DNA from: Bradyrhizobium hipponense
Lineage (GTDB): Bacteria > Pseudomonadota > Alphaproteobacteria > Rhizobiales > Xanthobacteraceae
Assembly: GCF_008123965.1 (NCBI RefSeq)
Contig: NZ_VSTH01000099.1
Location: 22,497 to 86,496, forward strand
Length of the DNA: 64,000 nt
Direction: 5' to 3'
Shown piece after piece: positions 25,381-33,362 of the stretch. Within the stretch, counting starts at the first letter, position 1. Every line of letters starts with the position of its first letter. The notes under the pieces were generated by a model that had not been told where the DNA came from, made no database searches, and saw nothing but the letters and a program-made list of their open reading frames with translations. The translations under genes were made by a program, and so were the position numbers.

Positions 25381-27045
25381 ATGGAAACGACACTCCCGAT
25401 TCTCTCTTTGTCCGTGGCCGCCGCAGCGTCCGCCGCCGCTGCCTTCCCGAAGCTCAAGGCGCGGATCGAACTGTCCCGCGCCAAGCATCGCTCGCTCTCC
25501 GGGCACTCCAAAATGTCGCGCCGGGTGGCGCGGCTGGTCCCGTTCTACGAATTCGAAGGGGATGAATACTTCGGCTGCGACGGCGCGCCGGCGAACGTGG
25601 TGATGCAGCGCAAGGATGCCTTCTTCCGCCTCGCGCGCGTCTACGCCGATCGCTACCCGAAAGGGCGCGTGATGACCAGGGAAGCGGCGGAGAAGATCTC
25701 CGACCTGAACTTCACCGAAACCTACCGCGTGCCGTTCCAGTTCTCGCGCCTGGTCCGCGAAAATCTGGGCACCTCGACCTTCATGGAGTCCTCGAGCGGC
25801 GTCACCGTTAGGGATGTCGACGGCAACATCTCCTACGACCTCACCGGCTCCTACGGCGTCAACATCTTCGGCAACGACTTCTACAAGGAATGCATCGAGG
25901 GATCCGAGAAACGCGCGCATGCGCTCGGCCCCGTGCTCGGCCCCTACCATCCCGTCATCCTCGAGAACGTGCAGCGGCTCTGCCAGATCTCCGGCCTCGA
26001 CGAAGTCTCCTTCCACATGTCCGGCACCGAGGCCGTGATGCAGGCGGTGCGGCTTGCACGCTACCACACCAAGCGTAGCCATCTCGTTCGTTTCGCCGGC
26101 GCCTATCACGGCTGGTGGGGCGACGTGCAGCCCGGCGTCGGCAACCCAATTCCCGCGCACGAAACCTACACCCTCGCCGAAATGTCGCAGAAGACGCTGC
26201 AGGTGCTGCGTACGCGCCGCGACATCGCCTGCGTGCTGGTCAATCCGCTCCAGGCGCTGCATCCGAACGCCAACGCGCCCGGCGATTCCGCGCTGGTCGA
26301 CTCGTCCCGCGGCGGCAATTTCGACCGCGCGGCTTACGCCGAATGGCTGAAAAAGCTCCGCGAGGTCTGCACCGAGCGCGGCATCGTGCTGATCTTCGAC
26401 GAGGTCTTTGTCGGCTTCCGCCTCGCCGCCGGCGGCGCCCAGGACTATTTCGGCGTGCGCGCCGACATGGTGACCTACGGCAAGAGCCTCGCCGGCGGCC
26501 TGCCGGTGGGCGTGGTCTGCGGCAAAAAGGAGCTGATGCGTCGCTTCCGCGACGACCGCCCCGCCGACGTCTGCTTCGCCCGCGGCACCTTCAACTCGCA
26601 TCCCTATGTCATGACGGCGATGGACGAGTTTTTGAGCCGGCTCGCCAGCCCCAACTTCCGCGCCGTCTATGACCATCTGGACGAAACCTGGAACGGCCGC
26701 GCGCAAAAGCTCAACCAGATGCTGGAGGGTGCCGGCCTGCCAGTGCAGGTCGCCAATCTGTCGTCGATCTGGACGGTGAAGTACACCAAACCGTCCCGCT
26801 ACAACTGGATGCTGCAATATTACCTGCGTGCCGAAGGCCTGTCGTTGAGCTGGGTCGGCACCGGGCGGCTGATCTTCAGCCTGAACTACACCGACGCCGA
26901 CTTCGCCGAAGTCGCCGACCGCTTCGTCCGCGCCGCGGCGAAGATGAAAGCCGACGGCTTCTGGTGGCACGATGCCGCGCTCACCAACAAGCGCATCAAG
27001 CGGCAGATCCTGAAAGAGATGCTGGCCAAGCGCTTCGGGCGCTGA
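25381..27045 (+). CDS. Class III aminotransferase, glutamate-1-semialdehyde aminomutase-like, with N-terminal extension
   Basis: PLP fold-type I enzyme of 554 residues, about 120 longer than HemL. The extra N-terminus begins with a hydrophobic stretch (ILSLSVAAAASAAAAFP) and a basic segment, suggesting membrane association. The catalytic part shows SGTEAVMQAVRLAR, AGAYHGWWGDVQPG, VLIFDEVFVGFRLA and the PLP-lysine motif TYGKSLAGGLPVGVVCG. It is not HemL itself: length and context differ. Flanked by psd and other lipid genes, so an amino-lipid or amino-alcohol substrate is a reasonable guess, but unproven. Confidence 0.8.
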   Translation: METTLPILSLSVAAAASAAAAFPKLKARIELSRAKHRSLSGHSKMSRRVARLVPFYEFEGDEYFGCDGAPANVVMQRKDAFFRLARVYADRYPKGRVMTREAAEKISDLNFTETYRVPFQFSRLVRENLGTSTFMESSSGVTVRDVDGNISYDLTGSYGVNIFGNDFYKECIEGSEKRAHALGPVLGPYHPVILENVQRLCQISGLDEVSFHMSGTEAVMQAVRLARYHTKRSHLVRFAGAYHGWWGDVQPGVGNPIPAHETYTLAEMSQKTLQVLRTRRDIACVLVNPLQALHPNANAPGDSALVDSSRGGNFDRAAYAEWLKKLREVCTERGIVLIFDEVFVGFRLAAGGAQDYFGVRADMVTYGKSLAGGLPVGVVCGKKELMRRFRDDRPADVCFARGTFNSHPYVMTAMDEFLSRLASPNFRAVYDHLDETWNGRAQKLNQMLEGAGLPVQVANLSSIWTVKYTKPSRYNWMLQYYLRAEGLSLSWVGTGRLIFSLNYTDADFAEVADRFVRAAAKMKADGFWWHDAALTNKRIKRQILKEMLAKRFGR

Positions 27046-27063
27046 GGTTAATTCCTCCAACGT

Positions 27064-27151
27064 CGTCATGGCCGGGCTTGTCCCGGCCATCCACGCGTCT
27101 CCGCGCGACAGTTCTAAGACGTGGATGCCCGGGACAAGCCCGGGCATGACG
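27064..27151. repeat. Intergenic repeat, family B
   Basis: Arms CGTCATGGCCGGGCTTGTCC and GGACAAGCCCGGGCATGACG. Fills the gap between the convergent aminotransferase and Mpo1-like genes. Confidence 0.85.
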
Positions 27152-27188
27152 CAAGCAATAGACATTCGTGGTCTGGGCAATGAGCGTA

Positions 27189-27848
27189 TCAGGCGTGCTG
27201 CTCTTCCAGCGTGGGCTCGCCGAGCAAGCCCAGCGTGTGCTCGGGGTTGAGATGCAGGCCGGGGTCCATCAGCTCGCCGCGCATCAGCGCCAGCGGCGCG
27301 TTGCGATAGAGCATCAGGTCGTGGAAGGGATCGGTCAAGATCTTGGTCATCCAGACGAGGCCGGTCTCGACGTCGCGGATGAAGAACAGGTGCACGGTGC
27401 GGAACAAGAGGCCGCCGATGCCGACCGCGAGCCAGATCTTGGCGACCTGACGCATGAAGTCGGTCGCTCCGATCCAGGGCTTGAACAGTCCGAACAGCGA
27501 GGGATCGGCGAACAGCACCAGCGGCGATGCCGCCCAGATCGACATCAGCACGACCTTGCGCTGAAGGTTGTAGCCGACCTTGATCTCTTCCTTGTGCTCG
27601 TGCGTCGCCTGGTTGATGTGGTCGTAGCCGTGCGGCTCGAAGAAGAAGTGACCGGCCTGGCGCGAAGTCATCGAGACCAGCCAGCCGACCAGCGCCGAGA
27701 TCATGGGATCGACGAACAGCCAGACATAGGCGAACAGGAAGCTCAGGGCGCTGACGAAGTGCAGGCTCTGATTGATGCGGCTGTGATGATAGTAGCGATG
27801 GTCGTCCCAACGCTGGATCCGCAGCTGCTCGAGATAATTCTTGATCAT
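27189..27848 (-). CDS. Membrane protein resembling Mpo1/DUF962 (2-hydroxy fatty acid dioxygenase-like)
   Basis: Integral membrane protein of 219 residues with about four hydrophobic helices. The N-terminal half has a His-rich pattern like that of Mpo1/DUF962: HRYYHHSRINQSLHFVSAL and RQAGHFFFEPHGYDHINQ. In yeast, Mpo1 is an Fe(II) dioxygenase for 2-hydroxy fatty acids and uses such histidines. The match is by eye and the C-terminal half, with EPHGYDH and HLFFIRD, looks distinct, so I hold it loosely. Start at the ATG at 27848 (MIKNYLEQLRIQRWDD). Lies between the aminotransferase and pmtA, in a lipid neighbourhood. Confidence 0.5.
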   Translation of the reverse strand: MIKNYLEQLRIQRWDDHRYYHHSRINQSLHFVSALSFLFAYVWLFVDPMISALVGWLVSMTSRQAGHFFFEPHGYDHINQATHEHKEEIKVGYNLQRKVVLMSIWAASPLVLFADPSLFGLFKPWIGATDFMRQVAKIWLAVGIGGLLFRTVHLFFIRDVETGLVWMTKILTDPFHDLMLYRNAPLALMRGELMDPGLHLNPEHTLGLLGEPTLEEQHA

Positions 27849-27967
27849 GCTCTCCCCCAAAATGCTTTCGGGTACGGGATTTACAGAGATTCGATGTACG
27901 CCATGTGACATCATCATTTTGTCATGTGACGATGTGCAGCGACGCGGTGACGCACGGGTTACTCTAT

Positions 27968-28085
27968 CTCCTCACCCTGAGGAGCTTGCGAAGCAAGCGT
28001 CTCGAAGGGCGAGGCCCAACTGGCGATAGACGGGCCTCCATGGTTCGAGACGCGCGCAACAGCGCGCTCCTCACCATGAGGAGCA
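27968..28085. repeat. Intergenic repeat, family C (CTCACCCTGAGGAGC type)
   Basis: CTCACCCTGAGGAGCTTGCG and GCGTCTCGAAGGGCGAGG in the first half pair with CTCCATGGTTCGAGACGCGC and GCGCTCCTCACCATGAGGAG in the second half. Lies between pmtA and the Mpo1-like gene. Other copies are at 31456-31645, 31938-32132, 39441-39581 and 49218-49322. Confidence 0.82.
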
Positions 28086-28108
28086 ATTACACACTCGAGC
28101 CGCCTTGT

Positions 28109-28798
28109 TCACGCCGCCTTGGCGACGTCGAGCTTGCGGAAGCGCACCAGCGAGAAATGGCCGAGCGGCGGAATCAGGCGGCGCTCGGCCAGCTCGATGC
28201 CGTTGGCGCCGGCGAGCCACTTCGCATAGCGCGACCAGGCGAACTCGGCGGTGCGGAAGCCGAGCGGACGCACCACCGGCTGGAGCCTCTGCTCGATGAA
28301 GCGGCGCATGCCGGCATCGGCGCTGACGCGAGTGAGGATGATCAGCTCGCCGCCCGGGCGCAGCACGCGCGCGAATTCGTCGAGCGCCTTTTCTGGATTT
28401 GGCACCGCAGTGACGACATATTGCGCCATCACGACGTCGAAGGAATTGTCGGGGAATTCGAGCTTCTCGGCGTCCATCACCGCGAGGCCCTCGACATTCT
28501 TCAGCTTGCCATCGGTGACGCGCTGGCGCGCCTTGTCGAGCATCGCTTCCGAAATGTCGGTGCCGAAGATGCGCAGATGGGGAGCGTACATCGGCAGCGA
28601 GATGCCGGTGCCGACGCCGACCTCGAGCACGCGGCCGCCGATCTTGTTGGTAGCCGCGATCGCCGCCTGCCGGCCCTTGGCGAACACGCCTCCGAACACG
28701 AGGTCGTAGACCGGCGCCCAGCGGTCATAGGCCTGCTCGACCGTACCACGGGTGAGGTCAAGCTGCTGGGTGCCATCAAGGTTCATGATCTTAGCCAT
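28109..28798 (-). CDS. pmtA: Phosphatidylethanolamine N-methyltransferase, Rhodobacter type
   Basis: SAM-dependent methyltransferase that converts phosphatidylethanolamine stepwise toward phosphatidylcholine. The 229-residue protein has AYDRWAPVYDLVFG near the N-terminus, motif I VLEVGVGTGISLPMY, GTDISEAMLDKAR, and the motif FDVVMAQYVVTAVPNP. This pattern matches the Rhodobacter-type PmtA rather than the Sinorhizobium type. UbiE/MenG relatives share the fold but usually differ at the N-terminus. It lies 36 bp downstream of the GT4 gene on the same strand, probably one operon. Substrate would come from psd. Confidence 0.85.
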   Translation of the reverse strand: MAKIMNLDGTQQLDLTRGTVEQAYDRWAPVYDLVFGGVFAKGRQAAIAATNKIGGRVLEVGVGTGISLPMYAPHLRIFGTDISEAMLDKARQRVTDGKLKNVEGLAVMDAEKLEFPDNSFDVVMAQYVVTAVPNPEKALDEFARVLRPGGELIILTRVSADAGMRRFIEQRLQPVVRPLGFRTAEFAWSRYAKWLAGANGIELAERRLIPPLGHFSLVRFRKLDVAKAA

Positions 28799-28834
28799 CT
28801 CTGAGGTTCTCGCTGTGGTTCAAAACGGTGAGGA

Positions 28835-29887
28835 TCAGCCGCGCACCGGCCGCCGCGCCATCACCGGCGAGGCGCGCAGGATACGGCTGGGCTGAAGTGA
28901 AGTAAGATTGCCGACGAACTGCCGCGCGCTGTTCTCCCAGGAACGCTCCAGCGCGAAGTTGCGGCAGGTCTCGCGCGACATGGTGAGCGCGCGCAAGCAG
29001 GCGGCGCGCAAATCCTGATCGATCGCGCCGATCGGGTGGTCGGCAATGACGTCCTTGGGTCCGGTCACCGGAAACGCCGCAACCGGCGTGCTGCAGGCGA
29101 GCGCCTCGAGCTGCACCACGCCGAAAGTGTCGGTCAGGCTCGGAAACACGAACACGTCGGCCGCGGCGAGGTGCGCAGTGAGGTCCGCGCCCTTCTTCTC
29201 GCCGAGGAAGACGGCGGCCGGATATTTCTTTTCGAGCAGCGCCCTCTGCGGGCCGTCGCCGATGACCACCTTGGTGCCGGGCAGATCGAGCGAGAGGAAC
29301 GCCTCGAGATTCTTCTCCACCGCCACGCGTCCCATCGTCATGAAGAACGGCCGCGGCAGATCGAGCCTTGCGGGAGCGTCGGGATGGAACAGCTCGGTGT
29401 CGACGCCGCGGGTCCAAAAGCCGAGCCGCTTGAAGCCACGCTCGGAGAGCTCCTGCCGCAGCGACGGCGTCGCCACCATGGTCATGGCGGCGGCATCGTG
29501 GAAGTGGCGCAGCACGGCATATCCGACGGCGGCAGGAATGCCGGTGCGTACCGAGACGTATTCGGGAAAGCGCGTCGTGTAGGAGGTGGTGAAGGCGAGG
29601 CGGTTGCGTCGGCAATAGGCCCGCGCGGCCCAGCCGATCGGCCCTTCGGTGGCGATGTGCAGGGCTTCCGGCGCAGCCTTCTCGATCCGCCGCGCGATCT
29701 CTTTAGCATTGGGCAGCGCGATGCGCAGGCCCGGATACGTCGGCAGCGGCCATGACGGAAAGCCGTCGGGCGTCAAGAAGTCGATCTCGACATCCAGCGC
29801 CTTGGCGGCATTGGCCAGCGAGGTCAACGTCCGCACCACACCGTTAACCTGCGGATGCCAGGCGTCAGTCGCGATTAATACCCGCAT
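28835..29887 (-). CDS. Glycosyltransferase family 4 enzyme, upstream of pmtA
   Basis: Retaining GT-B glycosyltransferase of 350 residues. N-terminal MRVLIATDAWHPQVNGVVRT is the Gly-rich acceptor loop. The C-terminal half has FMTMGRVAVEKNLEAFL, GDGPQRALLEKKYP and the EX7E-like FPSLTDTFGVVQLEALACSTP. Closest in style to the PimA-like or diacylglycerol glycosyltransferases of alphaproteobacteria, so a lipid acceptor is plausible. The start at 29887 is chosen because it begins the conserved domain. Probably co-transcribed with pmtA. Confidence 0.85.
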   Translation of the reverse strand: MRVLIATDAWHPQVNGVVRTLTSLANAAKALDVEIDFLTPDGFPSWPLPTYPGLRIALPNAKEIARRIEKAAPEALHIATEGPIGWAARAYCRRNRLAFTTSYTTRFPEYVSVRTGIPAAVGYAVLRHFHDAAAMTMVATPSLRQELSERGFKRLGFWTRGVDTELFHPDAPARLDLPRPFFMTMGRVAVEKNLEAFLSLDLPGTKVVIGDGPQRALLEKKYPAAVFLGEKKGADLTAHLAAADVFVFPSLTDTFGVVQLEALACSTPVAAFPVTGPKDVIADHPIGAIDQDLRAACLRALTMSRETCRNFALERSWENSARQFVGNLTSLQPSRILRASPVMARRPVRG

Positions 29888-30162
29888 GGGAAAATCCCGA
29901 GATTTTGATGATTCTCGGCTTACGACCATCAACCACGGATGTTTCAGGCGTGTGACGTCACAGAAGTGTCGACGGGCTGTTTTGTTCGTTAACGGGCTGG
30001 CCGAGCCACGAAACTGTCATGAAACAATCGTTGCCGCCATGAAACCGTTTTCGGTTTTCCGTGCAAACGTCCCGAAACCTTTTGCCGTTAGTGATCTCTG
30101 CAACAGAGCACCGCAAGCGGTGCCGCGGTGAGCAAGAACACCGAGCAAACAGGGGCGATCAA

Positions 30163-30870
30163 ATGTTCAATCTGGGCACGTTCAAGAGTTATTCGCGCGC
30201 CGTTGCTTTGAGCGCAGTGGCTGTTACCGCAATCGCATTCGCCGCCCCGGCCAAGGCCGCGCCCGTGCAACTCTTCCCCTTCTTTCAGCCGCTGCCGCCG
30301 ATCGCCGCACCGCAGCCGTACCAGCCCTATCAGGCGACGCCCTACCAGGCCGCGCCGTCCGAGGATCAGGACGCCGTCGAGATGCCGGCCCGCTTCCGCC
30401 GCCAGACCGTGTCCTACGCCACACGCGAGGCGCCGGGCACCATCATCATCGATACGCCCAACACTTATCTTTATTACGTGCTCGGTGGCGGCCAGGCCGT
30501 TCGCTACGGCATCGGCGTCGGCCGCGACGGCTTCACCTGGTCGGGCACACAATCGGTGACCAGGAAGGCCGAGTGGCCGGACTGGACCCCGCCGCCGGAG
30601 ATGATCGCCCGCCAGCCCTATCTGCCGCGCCACATGGCTGGCGGCCCCGGCAACCCACTCGGCGCCCGCGCCATGTATCTCGGCGGCACCATCTACCGTA
30701 TCCACGGCACCAACGCCCCCGACACCATCGGCAAGCACGTCTCCTCCGGCTGCATCCGCCTGACCAATGAAGACGTCTCCGACCTCTACTCCCGCGTCAA
30801 CGTCGGCACCAAGGTGATCGTGCTCCCGATGACGGAGCGCCGCGCGGACCTCGGTAGCGCAACGCGGTGA
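30163..30870 (+). CDS. L,D-transpeptidase (YkuD family), exported
   Basis: Periplasmic enzyme that forms 3-3 peptidoglycan cross-links or anchors proteins. The 235-residue protein has a signal peptide (AVALSAVAVTAIAFAAPAKAA) and a Pro/Gln/Tyr-rich linker. The YkuD domain (about 85-225) has the catalytic motif IHGTNAPDTIGKHVSSGCIR, with His and Cys as expected (HGTN, SSGCIRL). The ATG at 30163 follows AGGGGCGATCAA. Bradyrhizobia encode many such paralogues. Divergent from the GT4 gene across 275 bp. Confidence 0.93.
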   Translation: MFNLGTFKSYSRAVALSAVAVTAIAFAAPAKAAPVQLFPFFQPLPPIAAPQPYQPYQATPYQAAPSEDQDAVEMPARFRRQTVSYATREAPGTIIIDTPNTYLYYVLGGGQAVRYGIGVGRDGFTWSGTQSVTRKAEWPDWTPPPEMIARQPYLPRHMAGGPGNPLGARAMYLGGTIYRIHGTNAPDTIGKHVSSGCIRLTNEDVSDLYSRVNVGTKVIVLPMTERRADLGSATR

Positions 30871-30889
30871 GCAACAGGACATTGTGACG

Positions 30890-30922
30890 CAAACGGCCCC
30901 GGAACCCTCCGGGGCCATTTTC
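30890..30922 (+). terminator. Rho-independent terminator after the L,D-transpeptidase
   Basis: A 9-bp stem GGCCCCGGA (30895-30903) and TCCGGGGCC (30908-30916) with loop ACCC is followed by ATTTTCG. Outer AAACG/CGTTT bases also pair. Confidence 0.75.
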
Positions 30923-30989
30923 GTTTGCATGGTGCTCTCCGGGCGCCCGCGCTTTGAGAGGCACGAGCGCAATCATCACGGAGGCGCAG

Positions 30990-31412
30990 ATGCAGTCAGT
31001 CCGGCAAACGTCGCGAAGCCGATGGTTGTGGTCGATCGCGAGCGCGGGAGGATTGCTGTGGCTTTTCTCTGTGCCCTCTGCTCTCGCGCAGCAACCGGCG
31101 AGCGACGACGCGGCTCGACAAGCCTTTAACAATTCATGCCGCACCTGCCACTCCGTGAAGGAAGGCGACAATCGGCTCGGCCCCAACCTCAGCAAGATCG
31201 TCGGACGGAAGGCAGGCTCGCTGCCGGACTACAACTATTCTCCCGCCATGAAGGATGCGGACTTGGTCTGGGATCAGGACAAGCTCACGCGCTTCATCGT
31301 CAAGCCAGACGAGGTCGTGTCCGGCAACAAGATGCAGCCCTATGGCGGCATCTCGCCCGAGGAAGCAGGCAAGGTGGTTGCTTATCTGCAATCGGTGTCG
31401 GGCTCACAATAG
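30990..31412 (+). CDS. Class I c-type cytochrome, exported
   Basis: Periplasmic electron carrier of 140 residues. A long signal peptide (IASAGGLLWLFSVPSALAQQ) is followed by a cytochrome c fold with the haem-binding CRTCH site, GPNLSKIVGRKAGS, and the axial Met region NKMQPYGGISPEEAGKVVAYL. It resembles mitochondrial/cytochrome c2 types in the GxxPYGG-like loop. GGAGG lies 6 nt before the ATG at 30990. No oxidase genes lie nearby, so partner unknown. Confidence 0.9.
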   Translation: MQSVRQTSRSRWLWSIASAGGLLWLFSVPSALAQQPASDDAARQAFNNSCRTCHSVKEGDNRLGPNLSKIVGRKAGSLPDYNYSPAMKDADLVWDQDKLTRFIVKPDEVVSGNKMQPYGGISPEEAGKVVAYLQSVSGSQ

Positions 31413-31455
31413 CGGCCCCCGGGGCACCACGCCATTTTGACTTGCGATTGCGGCT

Positions 31456-31645
31456 TATCCTTCGAGACGCCCGCCTCCGGCGCGCTCCTCAGGATGAGGA
31501 CGGAGTATGCGGCCGCCCAACCTGTACGACGAACTTGTTACACCGACAAATTACACACGCAATACTTGCACAAAGCCACAGATGCCAGTTAGCCTCATCC
31601 TGAGGAGCGCGCTCTTGCGCGCGTCTCGAAGGATGGGGCGGGCAC
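31456..31645. repeat. Intergenic repeats, family C, two half-elements before the GIY-YIG gene
   Basis: ATCCTTCGAGACGCCCGCC with GGCGCGCTCCTCAGGATGAGG (31456-31501) and CCTCATCCTGAGGAGCGCGC with GCGCGTCTCGAAGGATGG (31593-31636) are inverted relative to each other. The second unit ends about 10 bp before the GIY-YIG start codon. Confidence 0.82.
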
Positions 31646-31646
31646 G

Positions 31647-31979
31647 ATGACAGAAGGCGCGTACCTCTACATTCTCAGATGCGCCGATGGCAGCTACTAC
31701 ATCGGAACGACACGGACCGAGCTTGAAATCAGGGTCGCTCAGCACAACACCGGGACATTCGGCGGCTATACAAAGTTACGCAGACCCGTCACGCTGGTCT
31801 TCTCGCAATGGTTCGACAGGATCACCGACGCGATCGAATGCGAACGCAAGCTGAAGAAATGGAGCCGCGCCAAGAAAGAGGCTTTCATGCGCAGCGATTT
31901 TACCGAACTTCACGAATTGGCGAAGCGCGGATCACATCATCCTTCGAGACGCCCGCCTGCGGCGGGCTCCTCAGGATGA
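31647..31979 (+). CDS. GIY-YIG nuclease domain protein (UPF0213/YhbQ-like), C-terminus encoded by a repeat
   Basis: Single-domain GIY-YIG protein of 110 residues. The domain (1-85) has YLYILRCADGSYYIGTT, the conserved Arg/His stretch RVAQHNTG, and AIECERKLKKWSRAKKEAF with the metal-binding Glu. The last 15 residues (HHPSRRPPAAGSSG) are encoded by a family C intergenic repeat, so the original stop was probably displaced or the gene inserted among repeats. Repeats lie immediately on both sides. Similar small GIY-YIG genes are numerous in bradyrhizobia. Nuclease activity is not established. Confidence 0.88.
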   Translation: MTEGAYLYILRCADGSYYIGTTRTELEIRVAQHNTGTFGGYTKLRRPVTLVFSQWFDRITDAIECERKLKKWSRAKKEAFMRSDFTELHELAKRGSHHPSRRPPAAGSSG

Positions 31980-32132
31980 GGACTGAGTGCGCGGCTAACA
32001 GGAGACGGCCTGACAGACCTCGTTGCGCCAGCGAAACGCCGCTCCGCGATACCTGCGCCAAGTCACGAATGCCCTTTGAGCCTCATCCTGAGGAGCGCGC
32101 TCTTGCGCGCGTCTCGAAGGATGGGGCGGGTG
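31938..32132. repeat. Intergenic repeats, family C, overlapping the GIY-YIG 3' end
   Basis: ATCATCCTTCGAGACGCCCG with GGCGGGCTCCTCAGGATGAGG (31938-31981) and CCTCATCCTGAGGAGCGCGC with GCGCGTCTCGAAGGATGGGG (32080-32128), in the same inverted arrangement as 31456-31645. The first unit encodes the GIY-YIG C-terminus. Confidence 0.82.
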
Positions 32133-32142
32133 ACCAACGGCC

Positions 32143-32421
32143 TTACCGCCGCCCGCCTGCGCGCCGTTCCGAGATCAGTCTCAGCCACGCCGAGGCATGA
32201 AACGCGCTCATCAGGAGATACATCGGGACCATCCCGCCCAGCAAAGAGCCATGTTCAGCGGAGCAGAGCATGTCGGCCGTGCCGCCGCCGAGCACGGCCG
32301 TCAGCAAGGCCATGATCGCGAAGGTCGGCGACGCCGCGAGGCCAAGCCATCTGGCGAGATGGCGGGCGGCCACGCTGCTGTCGCGACCAGTCCCGGCGGC
32401 GATGCTGACGGGATGGGTCAT
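32143..32421 (-). CDS. Two-span membrane protein coupled to the DUF899 gene
   Basis: Unknown function, 92 residues, starting MTHPVSIAAGTGRDSS. Two hydrophobic helices are visible (SPTFAIMALLTAVLGGG and MVPMYLLMSAFHASAWLRLI), joined by a loop with a Cys (ADMLCSAEHGS). Its ATG overlaps the stop of the DUF899 gene (ATGA), so it is probably translated with it. No domain recognised. Confidence 0.7.
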   Translation of the reverse strand: MTHPVSIAAGTGRDSSVAARHLARWLGLAASPTFAIMALLTAVLGGGTADMLCSAEHGSLLGGMVPMYLLMSAFHASAWLRLISERRAGGRR

Positions 32422-33212
32422 CGCCTTTCGCTCGCGGCCTCTTCGCGGAAGGCCTTCTCGCCGGCGTCCGAGATCTCCACCCACTTCTTGTCGGGCGCGG
32501 CGCCTTCCGTGTAGCTGTCGTGCCAGTTCCACCATTTGTAGGTCGGCGTCTGGGGATAGCCTTTGGGCGAATCCTCCCAGACCTCCTGCCGGCCGAGTGG
32601 CGTGATGTCGAGGTAGTTCCAGGTGCCGCCCATCTGCTCGTCGCCGCGGCTCTTGACGAAATAAGTACGGAAGATGCGGTCGCCGTCCCGGTAGAACACG
32701 TTCGTGCCGTGCCATTCGTCGACGCCGAAATCGGCATCGAAACTGTCCGTGATGGTGACCCATGGCATGATCCAGCCCATCCGCTTCTTCAGCCGTGCGA
32801 TGTCGGCCTGCGGCGCGCGCGAGGCGAACACGAGTGTGGTGTCGCGGGCATTCAAATGGGCGACATGGGCGACCTGATCGGCCACCATCGAGCAGCCGCG
32901 GCATGCATGATCTGGCCAGCCGAACACGCCCGGCTCGAAGAAGGCCCGGTAGACGATCAGCTGCCGCCGGCCCTGGAACAGATCGAGCAGACTGACCTTG
33001 CCGCCGGGCCCCTCGAACGCATAGGTTTTGTCCACCGCCATCCACGGCATGCGCCGGCGCTCGGCGGCCAGGGCGTCGCGGGCACGGGTGTGCGCCTTTT
33101 CCTTCACGAGCAGTTGCTGACGGGCTGCCTCCCAGTCCTGCGGCGACACCACCGGCGGTGTTTGCATGGCGGGCTGTCCGCTATTTCCTGAGTGCTCGAC
33201 TGATGTCATCAT
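32418..33212 (-). CDS. DUF899 family thioredoxin-like protein
   Basis: Cytosolic protein of 264 residues with a peroxiredoxin/thioredoxin-like fold. It has the DUF899 features MPWMAVDKTYAFEGPGGKVS, LLDLFQGRRQLIVYRAFFEP, and the Cys pair HACRGCSMVADQVAHVAHLN where the thioredoxin active site would sit. Later blocks include TITDSFDADFGVDEWHGTNV. Function unproven; redox activity is suspected. First gene of a two-gene minus-strand operon, divergent from a TPR/winged-helix gene. Confidence 0.88.
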   Translation of the reverse strand: MMTSVEHSGNSGQPAMQTPPVVSPQDWEAARQQLLVKEKAHTRARDALAAERRRMPWMAVDKTYAFEGPGGKVSLLDLFQGRRQLIVYRAFFEPGVFGWPDHACRGCSMVADQVAHVAHLNARDTTLVFASRAPQADIARLKKRMGWIMPWVTITDSFDADFGVDEWHGTNVFYRDGDRIFRTYFVKSRGDEQMGGTWNYLDITPLGRQEVWEDSPKGYPQTPTYKWWNWHDSYTEGAAPDKKWVEISDAGEKAFREEAASERR

Positions 33213-33362
33213 GGTTCTCCAAAGCTCTTGCTTGGACGATCGTTCTGCGTCTCGCTATGACAGACGCGGAACCGATCGCCCCTCACCGCACATTGTCGGC
33301 CGTAAACGATTTCTGGCACCGGACGGTTGCGCGGTGGGAGTAACAAGTGTGGCGGGATTTGA

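Noticed and set aside
25366..27810. An 814-codon open frame on the minus strand, antisense to the class III aminotransferase
   Set aside because: It mirrors a clearly real enzyme gene on the plus strand, its translation is low-complexity and Ala/Arg/Gly-rich, and only its start (27189-27810 part) overlaps a real gene, in another frame. High GC makes such shadow frames common.
28109..28798. Alternative annotation of pmtA as UbiE/MenG ubiquinone methyltransferase
   Set aside because: The N-terminal AYDRWAPVYDLVFG and short length fit the Rhodobacter-type PmtA group, and psd is close by, although only an enzyme test would settle it.
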